Part shown: positions 1 through 8,125 of the stretch, in pieces
How the letters are laid out: every line of letters starts with the position of its first letter
How positions within the stretch are numbered: the first letter of the stretch is position 1
NCBI GenBank assembly: GCA_964471755.1
Contig: CAYYJM010000126.1
Coordinates: 1-17,489 of the forward strand
DNA length: 17,489 nt
Source of the DNA: CAYYJM01 sp964471755
Lineage (GTDB): Bacteria; Planctomycetota; Planctomycetia; Gemmatales; Gemmataceae
Direction: 5' to 3'
Notes under the pieces: generated by a model
The model's database searches: none
Told to the model about the DNA's origin: nothing
Seen by the model: only the letters and a program-made list of their open reading frames with translations
Made by a program: the position numbers and the translations under genes

Positions 1-2498
1 AGAGGACCCGGCGGGCTGGCGCCGCGCCGCTCGCCAACCTTCATCCGCCGCAACTTCTCGCCCTGCGCGATGACGACCTGCAACTGGCCCTCGCGTTCCT
101 CGACGGCCAGCACCTCGACCCGACCCAGGCCCTTGCCTGGTAGTGTCGCCGCGATTCGGCCCGTCCGCGCGTCCAGCACGCAGACCAGGGTAGCTTCACT
201 GCGATACTGACTGCACGCTGTCACCACGCGATCGCTGAGGAAGGCGACCTGAACGACGACGTTCGTGCCGCGTGGCGTCCGCCAGAGGGGCTTGCCGTCC
301 CGGTGAATGACGCTCGCCGTGCGATCCTCGCCACCGAAGGCGAGCCGGGTGCCGTCGTGGCTGTATGCCAGGGCTCGCACCGGCCGCAAGTCGTCCAGGT
401 CGATACGAGCGATCTCGGTGCCGCGGGCCAGTTCCCAGCGGCGAATCGTCGCATCGCGGCCGGTCGAGGCCAGAGTACCGCCCGATGGATCGACTGCCAG
501 GGCCAGGACGCTACCGGCGTGCCCCTCGAACCGATAAACCTCCCGGCCCGAGTCGATGTCCCAGCCGCGAATGACGCCATCGTCGCCGGCAGCGAAGACC
601 CGCTGTCTATCCGGTGTCACGGCCAGCGCTCGCAACCGATCGGTCGCGCCGACGAACCGTCGCACCTCTCGGCCGGTGGCGATGTCCCACAACCGGACGG
701 TGCGATCGTGCGAGGCCGTCAGCACCGCGCGTTCATTGCGAAAGGCGACCGCGACAACCGCGCCGGTGTGGCCTTCCAGGCGACGGAGTGGTGTCAGCGA
801 GACCGCGTTCCAGACGATGGCCAGGCGATCCTCGCCGCCGGTGATGAGGCGATCACCAGGGCCGAGGGCCAGGGCGCGGATCGCGTCGCTGTGGCCGATG
901 GCCGGGACGACGGCGGTGATCGTCGGCCTCGTCGCCAGGGCGCGGACGACGGCGGCGTACTGCTCCTCCCAGACGATTCGCGGCACGCTGCCGTGCGGGG
1001 CGAGCAGCGCTCCCAGGGTCTTGCGGAGCGCCTCCGTTTCCCACAGGTGACGCACGAACACGTCGGGAGCGAGGCCCAGTTCCGCGGCGGCGGTCGGCAT
1101 ATCAACGACGCCCTCATGACGGAGGACGACGACCTCGATCGGATCGTCGCCGGAGAGCGGCAGACCGAGCGTTTCGAGGGCCTGGCGATAGCGGGCGTTG
1201 TCCTCGTCGAGCCGGGCCTTGAAGCGCGAGAAGGGCGGATACCACGCCAGGATCTGCGTTCGCTCCTCGGCGGTGAACGACTTCGCGTCTCGCAGGACAC
1301 GCGGCCGAATCTGGTCCTCCTTGGGCAGGTAGCCCTGGGTGTGGCACGAGAAGCAGGAGACGCCGGCCTCGACGGCCCGATCCGGCCGCTTCGGGTCGCT
1401 GACGATCTCGACCGGAGCCCGGTCGAGCCGCCGGCCGGCCGAGTCGGCAATGAAATAGCCGTGCAGACCGTTGGGCAGGCCGAAGATCATCTCGCCGCCG
1501 TCGTGCTGGAAGCCGACCCCGCGCCCGGCCGGGCCGAGCGGGGCCGAGAAGACGTTCTGCCGGTCGAGATTGTCGCGGAAATCGAACGAGCGCCAGTAGG
1601 CCCCGAAGGCGGCGTCGTGACGTTCCAGGACGCGGTTGTGCCGGGCGACGCCGGAGCCGGTGAAGCCGGCCCGGACGACGCGATCCTCGGCCAGGTCCGT
1701 GGCGGTATCGACCATGACGAGACGCTCGACGGCCTTCTCGGTCAGCGGCATTTGCAGGAAGTCGTAGTAGAACGGCGGCCGCGATGCCGTGGCGATGAAC
1801 CAGTCGCCGGGCAGAACGGCCAGGTCGCTCAACCCGTCCGGCTGTGGATACGGCGAGAGGGAGACGAGGCGATCCCAGACGCGGGCGTTCCAGCGGTAGT
1901 CGCGCAGGTCGAGGCGGTAGACGAGCTTGCCCGGATCGATCGGCGTCGGCGGTGTCAGGCGGGCCGACCAGGACAGGGCGTTGACCAGCTTCTTCAGGGC
2001 GTGGCGATGCGTTGTCAGCAGCCGGGCCGCATCCGGCAACGGGGCGAGGTGGGCGAGACTGACGTAACGCTGGAAGCAGCGCTGGCGCTCGTCGATGGAA
2101 GCAAGATCGGCCCGGATGAGACGGGCGATCTCGGCCGGAGAGAGTCGGGCGACGGCGACGGTAGCGTTCCAGTCCTTCGCGCCGGCGTCAATCCAGGTCC
2201 GGAGGGTAGCCTTCTCGGCCTCGGTCATCGCCGGTTTCCCGGCTGGCGGCATCTCACCGGCGGCGATGCGTTGCCACAGGGGCGACGCGCCAGCCCGTCC
2301 CGGCTGGACCTGGCCGCGAGCGACGAGCCGGCTGACGTCGAGGACGTAGTCGAGACCGCCCTTGCCCTTGCCGGGGGTGGCGTGACAGGCGGCGCAGTGC
2401 TTTTCGAGCAGGGGACGCACCTGAGCCGGCGTCTCGGCTCGCGCGACCGGGCCGACGACCAGCACGAAGATGGCGAGCCAGAACCGAACATCCCACAT
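1..2498 (-). CDS. Secreted cytochrome c-like / WD40 repeat protein, C-terminus beyond left edge
   Basis: This frame is open from an ATG at 2498 to the window edge (about 832 codons, no stop seen), so the C-terminus is missing. Residues 1-21 look like a signal peptide ending in ARA, so the protein should be exported. A CAACH heme-binding motif at residues 35-39 sits in a segment like the planctomycete cytochrome c domain (RPLLEKHCAACH), followed by the family-like stretch GEMPPAGKPAMTEAEK. A second CxxCH (CFSCH) is at residues 382-386. From about residue 530 there are roughly six or seven WD40-type repeats with VRLWD and GWD endings, some degenerate. Two heme sites plus a propeller suggest a periplasmic redox or surface protein, but the substrate is unknown. 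It is transcribed divergently from the DUF1501 gene; DUF1501 and cytochrome-domain genes are commonly neighbours in planctomycetes. No upstream promoter was identified. The domain assignment is firm; the function is inference. Confidence 0.85.
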   Translation of the reverse strand, partial: MWDVRFWLAIFVLVVGPVARAETPAQVRPLLEKHCAACHATPGKGKGGLDYVLDVSRLVARGQVQPGRAGASPLWQRIAAGEMPPAGKPAMTEAEKATLRTWIDAGAKDWNATVAVARLSPAEIARLIRADLASIDERQRCFQRYVSLAHLAPLPDAARLLTTHRHALKKLVNALSWSARLTPPTPIDPGKLVYRLDLRDYRWNARVWDRLVSLSPYPQPDGLSDLAVLPGDWFIATASRPPFYYDFLQMPLTEKAVERLVMVDTATDLAEDRVVRAGFTGSGVARHNRVLERHDAAFGAYWRSFDFRDNLDRQNVFSAPLGPAGRGVGFQHDGGEMIFGLPNGLHGYFIADSAGRRLDRAPVEIVSDPKRPDRAVEAGVSCFSCHTQGYLPKEDQIRPRVLRDAKSFTAEERTQILAWYPPFSRFKARLDEDNARYRQALETLGLPLSGDDPIEVVVLRHEGVVDMPTAAAELGLAPDVFVRHLWETEALRKTLGALLAPHGSVPRIVWEEQYAAVVRALATRPTITAVVPAIGHSDAIRALALGPGDRLITGGEDRLAIVWNAVSLTPLRRLEGHTGAVVAVAFRNERAVLTASHDRTVRLWDIATGREVRRFVGATDRLRALAVTPDRQRVFAAGDDGVIRGWDIDSGREVYRFEGHAGSVLALAVDPSGGTLASTGRDATIRRWELARGTEIARIDLDDLRPVRALAYSHDGTRLAFGGEDRTASVIHRDGKPLWRTPRGTNVVVQVAFLSDRVVTACSQYRSEATLVCVLDARTGRIAATLPGKGLGRVEVLAVEEREGQLQVVIAQGEKLRRMKVGERRGASPPGP

Positions 2499-2599
2499 CG
2501 GACTGCCTCCCCCGGGCGAAGCATCCAGACAGGGTTCATGATGACGAGTAGAGGTCGGGGAGTCGAGTAACAGATTGTAACGGCTGGGCGGACCTCATC

Positions 2600-2664
2600 A
2601 TTTAGCTGTCGGCTTACCGGCGGTCTTCGTCGGCGAATACCCGCCGGCAAGCCGGCGGCTAAAT
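2600..2664. repeat. REP-like imperfect inverted repeat (24-bp arms)
   Basis: The left arm at 2600-2623 and the right arm at 2641-2664 are reverse complements over 24 positions with three mismatches, separated by 17 bp. Both arms begin or end with ATTTAGC/GCTAAAT and contain a GC-rich CCGGCGG core. It lies between two divergent genes. The shape resembles a REP/palindromic intergenic element rather than a terminator, because neither flanking gene ends here. Only one copy is in this window, so its repetitive nature is inferred. Confidence 0.6.
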
Positions 2665-2775
2665 GGGATGCCGGGCGGCAGCGTGAAGGACGAAATCCGC
2701 TCAGATTTTGACTGCCCCCGTCGCCCGCGTTTCGGGTGTAATGGTGGGATGATGATTGGTGAGAGGAGTGGCCCG

Positions 2776-4140
2776 ATGACCGCGATCCCGTCCGCCTGGC
2801 GACCGACGCGCCGGCAGGTTCTGCAAGCTGGAGCCGTGCCGCTGCTTGGCCTCACTCTGCCGCGTCTACTCGCGGCGAAGGAGCCCGTGCGCCGGGCGAA
2901 GTCGTGCATCTTCATCTATCAGTACGGCGGGCTGAGCCAGCTTGATTCGTGGGACCCCAAACCGGACGGCCCCAGCGAGATACGCGGTCCCTACAAAGCA
3001 ATCGCGACGAGCGTGCCCGGCTTCCGCGTCGGCGAACTGATGCCACGCCTGGCCGAGCGGGCTCATCGCTATGCCGTCATCCGGTCGATGAGCCACACGG
3101 TGCCGGTCCACGACCTGGCCAACCGGATGCTCCTGGCCGGGGCGTCGAAACTGCCGCCGCTGACGACGCCGTCCTTCGGAGCGATCGTGTCGAAGCTCCG
3201 ACCAGCGGGGCCGGGAATGCCGTCGCACGTCTGGCTACAGCGGTTCGGCGGTGGAGCGATGCCACCGGAGCCGACCTACCTGACCGGCGGCACCCTCGGC
3301 ATGGCCCATGCGCCGCTGCTCATCGGCAACACCCACGACGACACGCCGGCGCATCCGAACTTTCGCGTTCGGGCCTTCGACCCGGCGGCCGACCTCGACA
3401 TGGCCCGGATTCGCGATCGCCTGGCGCTGCTCGGCCGACTCGATGCCTCCGATCTGCCGGGAGCCGCGTCGCTGCCGCAGTTCCGCGCGAAGGCCGTCGA
3501 TCTGCTGACCGGCTCGGCCGCTCGCAGCGCGTTCGACATCGACCGTGAGCCGGCCGCCGTGCGGGATCGTTACGGCCGAAATCCGCTCGGTCAGAATCTG
3601 CTGTTCGCGCGTCGGCTGATCGAGGCGGGCGTCCGACTGGTGAGCGTCGTCGCCTGGTGCGGCCTGGCTCCGAGTGACAAGTTCGCGTCAGTCGAAACGT
3701 GGGACATGCACGGTAACGCGGGTATCGACATCTTCGGCAAGGGCTGGAACGGCCTCGGCTGGGCGCTGCCGGTCTGCGATGTGGCGGTGTCGGCGCTGCT
3801 CGACGATCTGCACGCTCGCGGTCTGCTCGACGAGACGCTGGTGGTCCTGGTCGGCGAGTTTGGCCGAACGCCGCGGATCAGCAAGGGAAGCCAGGCGATC
3901 GGTCGGGACCACTGGGCGAGTTGCTATAGTGCGATGCTTGCCGGGGCCGGCATCCGTGGCGGTGTCGTGTACGGCTCGTCGGATGCCCAGGCAGCGTACG
4001 TCAAGGATCGGCCGGTATCGCTGGAGGCGCTGACGGCGACGCTCCTGCACGCGCTGGACATCCCGCCGGGCACGCCGATCAGCCAGGATGGGTTCTCGCT
4101 CCGGGCGAGCGGCGGCGAGGTGGTCGAGGGGTTGTTCTGA
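2776..4140 (+). CDS. DUF1501 family protein with Tat signal
   Basis: This is a 454-residue protein of the DUF1501 family, which belongs to the alkaline phosphatase/sulfatase-like fold and is abundant in planctomycetes; its reaction is not established. I chose the ATG at 2776 because GAGAGGAG (2761-2768) sits 7 bases upstream and because it places a twin-arginine signal at the N-terminus (TRRQVLQAG with the arginines at residues 12-13, then a hydrophobic stretch ending near residue 34). In-frame starts back to 2668 would bury this signal. Family hallmarks are ETWDMHGN at residues 307-314 and GEFGRTPRI at 360-368, followed by a GRDHW segment; the histidines and acidic residues there are the likely metal or active-site residues. 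The length is typical. Its 3' end is only 12 bp from the convergent phosphodiesterase gene, with no terminator visible between them. Confidence 0.92.
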   Translation: MTAIPSAWRPTRRQVLQAGAVPLLGLTLPRLLAAKEPVRRAKSCIFIYQYGGLSQLDSWDPKPDGPSEIRGPYKAIATSVPGFRVGELMPRLAERAHRYAVIRSMSHTVPVHDLANRMLLAGASKLPPLTTPSFGAIVSKLRPAGPGMPSHVWLQRFGGGAMPPEPTYLTGGTLGMAHAPLLIGNTHDDTPAHPNFRVRAFDPAADLDMARIRDRLALLGRLDASDLPGAASLPQFRAKAVDLLTGSAARSAFDIDREPAAVRDRYGRNPLGQNLLFARRLIEAGVRLVSVVAWCGLAPSDKFASVETWDMHGNAGIDIFGKGWNGLGWALPVCDVAVSALLDDLHARGLLDETLVVLVGEFGRTPRISKGSQAIGRDHWASCYSAMLAGAGIRGGVVYGSSDAQAAYVKDRPVSLEALTATLLHALDIPPGTPISQDGFSLRASGGEVVEGLF

Positions 4141-4152
4141 ACGGCGGATGTC

Positions 4153-5082
4153 TCATTTCCGCGGGAACTGATCCGGATTATCCGTGAAGACCGCGTCCAC
4201 CTTCAGATCGCGCAGGAAGTGGGCCATCTCCGCCCGCACGTCGGCGAACTTGCCTGTTCGGCCGGCGTGGAACGTCCAGACGGTCACGCTCATACCCAGA
4301 TCGTGGGCGTCCTTCACGATCCCCGGTCGAGCCAGCACGCCGGCCTTGTCCGGAGCGATGCCGTCGGCGAACGTCTTCACCAACTTCAGCCCCGCGACCG
4401 TGCCGTACTTTGCCTTCGCGTCCTTGCTGCTGAACAGGAACACGAGCGGCAACTTGCAGCCATGTTCCTGGCGAAGTTTCTTGAGGCTCTCGACACTGAA
4501 CGATTGGATGACGACCGGCGTCTTCGGGTCGGCTCCCGGCACATCGAGGCCGTTCTTCTTCAGCGTCTCCATGAGGAGCTTTTCCATGTCCAGGCCGCGC
4601 TTGCCGTAGACGTCGGGAGCCTTGGTTTCCGGGATGATGCCGGCCCGGCCCTTGACGACGTCGATCATCTGCTGAAACGTCGGCACCCGCTCGCCGGCGA
4701 ACCGCGCGTCCTTCCACGAGCCGGCGTCGAGCTTCTGGATCTCGGCCAGGGTGAAATCGGCGACCGGCCAGGTTTTGCGGTCCTTGACCTGCTTCGCCCG
4801 GTCGGGGTAGACCTGCTCGACGTTCGTGGTCCGCTCCAGGCTGCCATCGTGCAGGCAGACGAGGACACCGTCGCGGGTGATTTGCAGATCCGGCTCGACG
4901 AAGTCGGCCCCCTGCTTCAGGGCCAGGCGGTAGGCCGTGAGGGTGTGTTCGGGAGCGTCGAACGACGCGCCGCGATGGGCGATCAGGGTCGGTTTCGTAT
5001 ACGGTGCCAGCACGTGCGGCTTCTCCTGGGCGGACAGGACGCCGGTCAGGGTTATCGCCAGAAACAGGGTCGCTCGACACAT
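4153..5082 (-). CDS. Secreted glycerophosphodiester phosphodiesterase
   Basis: This 309-residue protein is a GDPD-family enzyme that hydrolyses glycerophosphodiesters to glycerol-3-phosphate and an alcohol. The signature AHRGASFDAPEHT places catalytic His36-Arg37 and Glu45 at the usual sites. EPDLQITRDG follows with metal ligands Glu63 and Asp65, then LHDGSLERTT with the second catalytic His78. The usual PENT is PEHT here, a mild substitution. Residues 1-18 (MCRATLFLAITLTGVLSA) are a signal peptide, so it acts outside the cytoplasm on lipid headgroups. The start at 5082 is preferred over an in-frame upstream codon at 5115 because a perfect GGAGG (5090-5094) lies 7 bases upstream. It is convergent with the DUF1501 gene. 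The terminator of the neighbouring deacylase gene lies just upstream, so it is probably transcribed on its own. Confidence 0.93.
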   Translation of the reverse strand: MCRATLFLAITLTGVLSAQEKPHVLAPYTKPTLIAHRGASFDAPEHTLTAYRLALKQGADFVEPDLQITRDGVLVCLHDGSLERTTNVEQVYPDRAKQVKDRKTWPVADFTLAEIQKLDAGSWKDARFAGERVPTFQQMIDVVKGRAGIIPETKAPDVYGKRGLDMEKLLMETLKKNGLDVPGADPKTPVVIQSFSVESLKKLRQEHGCKLPLVFLFSSKDAKAKYGTVAGLKLVKTFADGIAPDKAGVLARPGIVKDAHDLGMSVTVWTFHAGRTGKFADVRAEMAHFLRDLKVDAVFTDNPDQFPRK

Positions 5083-5089
5083 CGGTTCG

Positions 5090-5094
5090 CCTCC
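5090..5094 (-). promoter_or_regulatory. Shine-Dalgarno deciding the phosphodiesterase start
   Basis: GGAGG on the minus strand, 7 bases before the ATG at 5082. It selects this start over the in-frame codon 33 bases upstream and leaves a clean signal peptide. Confidence 0.8.
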
Positions 5095-5146
5095 GGGATC
5101 AAGGGATACCGACATGAATAGGGGCGTGGGGCCTGTCCTGTCCGCG

Positions 5147-5189
5147 AAAAAAGCGTGAAGGCCCGGTCGGCAGGAACCGGCCGGGCCTT
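5147..5189 (-). terminator. Intrinsic terminator of the YbaK-type gene
   Basis: A 13-bp stem (5158-5170 with 5177-5189, one G-U pair) and a 6-base loop are followed on the minus strand by a run of six T (5147-5152) five bases later. It begins 10 bases after the stop of the YbaK-type gene and separates it from the phosphodiesterase gene. Confidence 0.85.
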
Positions 5190-5199
5190 CGGACGGATA

Positions 5200-5658
5200 T
5201 CAGTTGCGGCTGGCGAAGTGGCCGAAGCGTGGATGCTCCACCGCCAGGTAGTCCGCGAAGCGCATGCGGATGGCCTCCTGATGCGTCTCGCCCTCGAAGA
5301 CGATCTCGTCGTCCTCGGTCATGGACTCGTCCACCAGGGTGGGCAGGTCGTACAGGCTGCCGAACGGCGGCATGGCACCCCGTTCGCAGTCGGGAAAGAG
5401 CGTCTCGATCTCGCTCTCGCTGGCCAGCCAGGCGTGTTCCTCGCCGATCATTTGACGCAACTCGTCGAGGTCCACCAGACAGGTGGATGGCAACACGGCC
5501 AGGACGTGGCCGTGGTCGGTCCGCACCAGGACCGTCTTGGCCATCTCCTGGCCGGGCACGTGCAGCACCTGAGCGATCCGGTTGGCCGTGTAGGCCGGCC
5601 GATGGCTCAGGCGCGTGTGGGGAATCTGTCGCTGGGTCAGAAAGTCGATCAGCCTCAT
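5200..5658 (-). CDS. YbaK/ProX-type aminoacyl-tRNA deacylase domain protein
   Basis: This 152-residue protein matches the YbaK/EbsC (ProX-like) fold, a free-standing editing domain that hydrolyses mischarged aminoacyl-tRNAs in the cytoplasm. Visible features are the conserved lysine segment EMAKTVLVRTD near residues 37-47, the central strand VLAVLPSTCLVDLDELRQM, and the late motif CERGAMPPFGSLY typical of the family. Which amino acid and tRNA it edits cannot be told from the sequence. The ATG at 5658 is chosen because GGAGG (5666-5670) lies 7 bases upstream and because the extra 32 residues of the longer frame have no family resemblance. Its own promoter-like element lies upstream and a terminator follows, so it looks monocistronic. 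Confidence 0.88.
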   Translation of the reverse strand: MRLIDFLTQRQIPHTRLSHRPAYTANRIAQVLHVPGQEMAKTVLVRTDHGHVLAVLPSTCLVDLDELRQMIGEEHAWLASESEIETLFPDCERGAMPPFGSLYDLPTLVDESMTEDDEIVFEGETHQEAIRMRFADYLAVEHPRFGHFASRN

Positions 5659-5724
5659 GATTCGCCCTCCTACGTTCGATCGCGGGCGGATTGGGGACGG
5701 GTGGAAGTGAATGTCCCCACCTCC

Positions 5725-5754
5725 AGCATAGGCTTTCGCATCCCGGTTGTGCAA
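5725..5754 (-). promoter_or_regulatory. Putative sigma-70-type promoter for the YbaK-type gene
   Basis: On the minus strand TTGCAC (5749-5754) and TATGCT (5725-5730) are spaced by 18 bases. Transcription would start near 5718, giving a leader of about 60 bases that contains a small GGGGAC/GTCCCC stem (5693-5718). This rests on consensus matching only. Confidence 0.4.
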
Positions 5755-6119
5755 GGGAACGTTTCCTGGCCCGCGCTTCCGGGGCGAGTCAGCGATCCGG
5801 TTTGGCCGCGTGCTTCCGGAGCGCCTCGTCCCGGCGGTGTTTCAGATCGGCGTCGTCCGGCTCGTCGAGGAGCAGCCGGCCGACATGGTATGCAACCGCG
5901 AACCACTTCTCCTCCTTCTCGGCGGCGGCGGCCCGGACGGCGTGGTGTCGCTTGCGCTCGACCGCGTCGGGCAAGGGCCAGGCGTGTGGTGCGGCCGTCC
6001 GTGTGTCGCGGACGGCGACACGGTTGCCGTGCGGCTCGGCGTGCAGCACGCCGTCCGGGCTCGGCACCTGTCCGGACTGCGGCCGAGGCCTGGTCGGCGG
6101 GTCGGTCGGATCGGTCGGC

Positions 6120-8125
6120 TCGCCAGTCGTGGCCGACCAGGCGAGGACCCCACCGAAGGAATTCCATCCGAAGACACGCCCACCGTCGGAGTCGAACGCC
6201 ACGTCCATCACGGCGGCCGCGTGGCCCCGGCACGTGAGCAACTCCCGTCCCTTGACCGGGTCCCATACCCGCACCGTCCGGTCGGTGCCGACGCTGGCGA
6301 GGCGGTGCCCGTCCGGGCTGAAGCACACCCCGGTGACGACGCCGGCATGCCCCGTCAGGGGTCGAAGGTCCGGGCTTTCGCCAGCCTCCCACACTCGGAC
6401 GATGGCGTCCTCACCGCCGCTGACGAACCGCCAGCCGTCCGGGCTGATCGCCACGGCGGTGGCACCGCCGGCGTGGCCGGCCAGGGAGAGCAACTCCTGC
6501 CCGGTCGCCACGTCCCACACCTTGACCACGCCGTCCCGGCCGGCGGACAGGATGCGCTTCCCGTCCGGACTGAAGGACGCTGCGAACACCTCCCCGGTGT
6601 GCCCCTTCAGAGCCGCGAGTTCCCGGCCGTCCTCGACGCTCCACAGCCGGAGTTCGCCGGGGTGGTACTCCTCACCCCCCCAACTGGCCAGGCTTCGGCC
6701 GTCCGGGCTGAAGCACACCCCGTTCAGGGCATGATCGTGGCCCACCAGGGTGCGGACCACCTTGCCATCCAGCCAGACCTTGACCGTCTTGTCCCCGCCG
6801 GCGCTGGCGACCCGCTGTCCGTCCGGATGGAACGCCACCTCGCCGACGAACGCCGTATGCCCCCGGAGGACGTGAAGTTCCCTTCCGTCCACCGCATCCC
6901 ACACCCGGACCACGTTGTCGAACCCGCCGGTGACGAGGCGACGGCCGTCCGGACTGAAGGCGACACTGGAGACCGGGCGGGGGAGACCGGCCAGGGCGAG
7001 GACCTCCCGGCCGGTGACCGCGTTCCAGAGCTTGACCTCGCCGGGCTTGTTGACGCGGCCGCCGCAACTGGCGATCCGCCCGCCATCCGGGCTGAACGCC
7101 ACGGCGCTTATCGGGAGTGCATGCCCCTGGAGGGAAAGGACCTCCCGGCCGGTCGTCGCCTCCCACACTCGAACGAACCGGTCCTGCCCGCCGGAAGCGA
7201 CGCGCTGGCCGTCCGGACTGATCGCCACCGCGTTCACCCGGCCGGCGTGCCCTCGCAGGGCGAGGACATCGTGGCCTCGGACGGCATCCCAGACCTTGAC
7301 GGTGATGCCGCCGGCGCTGGCCAGGCGGCGGCCGTCCGGTCACCGCGCCGCCGTGCCCTCGGAACGCGAGCACCTCTCGGCTGGTCTGCGCGTCCCAGAC
7401 CCGGACTTCACCATAGCGGTTCGCCTCCCCGCCGCCGGCGACGTACGCCCCGTCCGGGCTGAAGCACACTCGGGGAAACTCGCTCGTGAGGCCGGTGAGA
7501 TCCTTCGCAACCCGGCCCGTCTCCACGTCCCAGAGCCGGACGGCTCCGCCGACGCTGGCGCTGACCAGACGTCGGCCGTCCGGGCTGAAGCTCACCCCGG
7601 TCGCACCGCGGTCGTGACCGTCGAGGGAGTGGAGGCGTTCGCCGGTGGCGGCATCCCACACCTTGACCGTGCCGTCCGCGCTGGCGCTGGCCAGGCGTCG
7701 GCCATCCGGACTGAAGCACACTCCGGTCACGCGGCGACGGTGTCCACGAAGGGTCAGCACGGCGTCCGCTCCGGCCCAGACCCGGACCGTGGCGTCGCTG
7801 CCTCCGGCGGCGAGACGCGTCCCGTCCGGGCTGAACGCCACGCCGGCCGCGCCTGCCCGATGGACCGTCAGCGTGGCGACTTCCCGGCCGGTCGCCGCGT
7901 TCCAGACCTTGACCGCCCCGTCCGCGCCGACGCTGGCGATCCGCCCGCCGTCGGGGCTATAGCACACCCCGGTCACCGGCTGGCGATGGCCGGCGAGGAC
8001 GATGACCTCCCGGCCGGTGACCGCGTCCCGGACGCGGACCGACCTGTCCTCGCTGCCGAAGGCGATCCGCCCGCCGTCGGGGCTGTAGCATACCTCGGTG
8101 ACGAAGTCCTCGTGAAGCAAGGTCT
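6120..8125 (-). repeat. Tandem WD40-coding repeats (about 126-bp period)
   Basis: Roughly sixteen units, each coding GH...V..V.FSPDG.R.AS.G.D..V.VWD..TG.E...L, follow one another. Many units share nearly identical DNA at the FSPDG core, so the array is prone to slippage, unequal recombination and assembly error. Sixteen blades would fit two or more beta-propellers. The boundaries given are approximate. Confidence 0.85.
7336..7339 (-). other. Frame-disruption junction (deletion scar at CCGG)
   Basis: On the coding strand GTGACCGG runs straight into ACGGCCGCCGCCTGGCC. Sister repeats have a VCFSPDGRRLA stretch here, whose coding would read GTGACCGG, 17 bases ending in CCGG, then ACGGCC. The missing segment is therefore bounded by CCGG on both sides, the pattern left by slippage between short direct repeats. 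Confidence 0.75.

Noticed and set aside
303..2570. A 755-codon open frame on the plus strand opposite the cytochrome/WD40 gene
   Set aside because: It is antisense to a gene with clear motifs. GC-rich codon use removes stops on the opposite strand; the translation has no recognisable domain and no ribosome site.
2708..2742. TTGACT and TGTAAT as a DUF1501 promoter
   Set aside because: The spacing of 23 bases is too long for a standard promoter and no better -10 lies at 16-18 bases.
2668..2775. Longer N-terminus for the DUF1501 protein
   Set aside because: The extra 36 residues would precede the twin-arginine signal, and the ATG at 2776 has a good ribosome site.
5789..7237. The second half of the WD40 array as a separate gene
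   Set aside because: Its only starts lie inside a WD40 repeat with no ribosome site, and in-frame repeat coding continues upstream to the junction at 7336-7339. It is the displaced C-terminal part of the kinase gene.
6120..8125. Regular periodic repeats that could be taken for a CRISPR or satellite array
   Set aside because: The period of about 126 bp and the coding pattern are explained fully by WD40 repeats; no short repeat-spacer structure is present.
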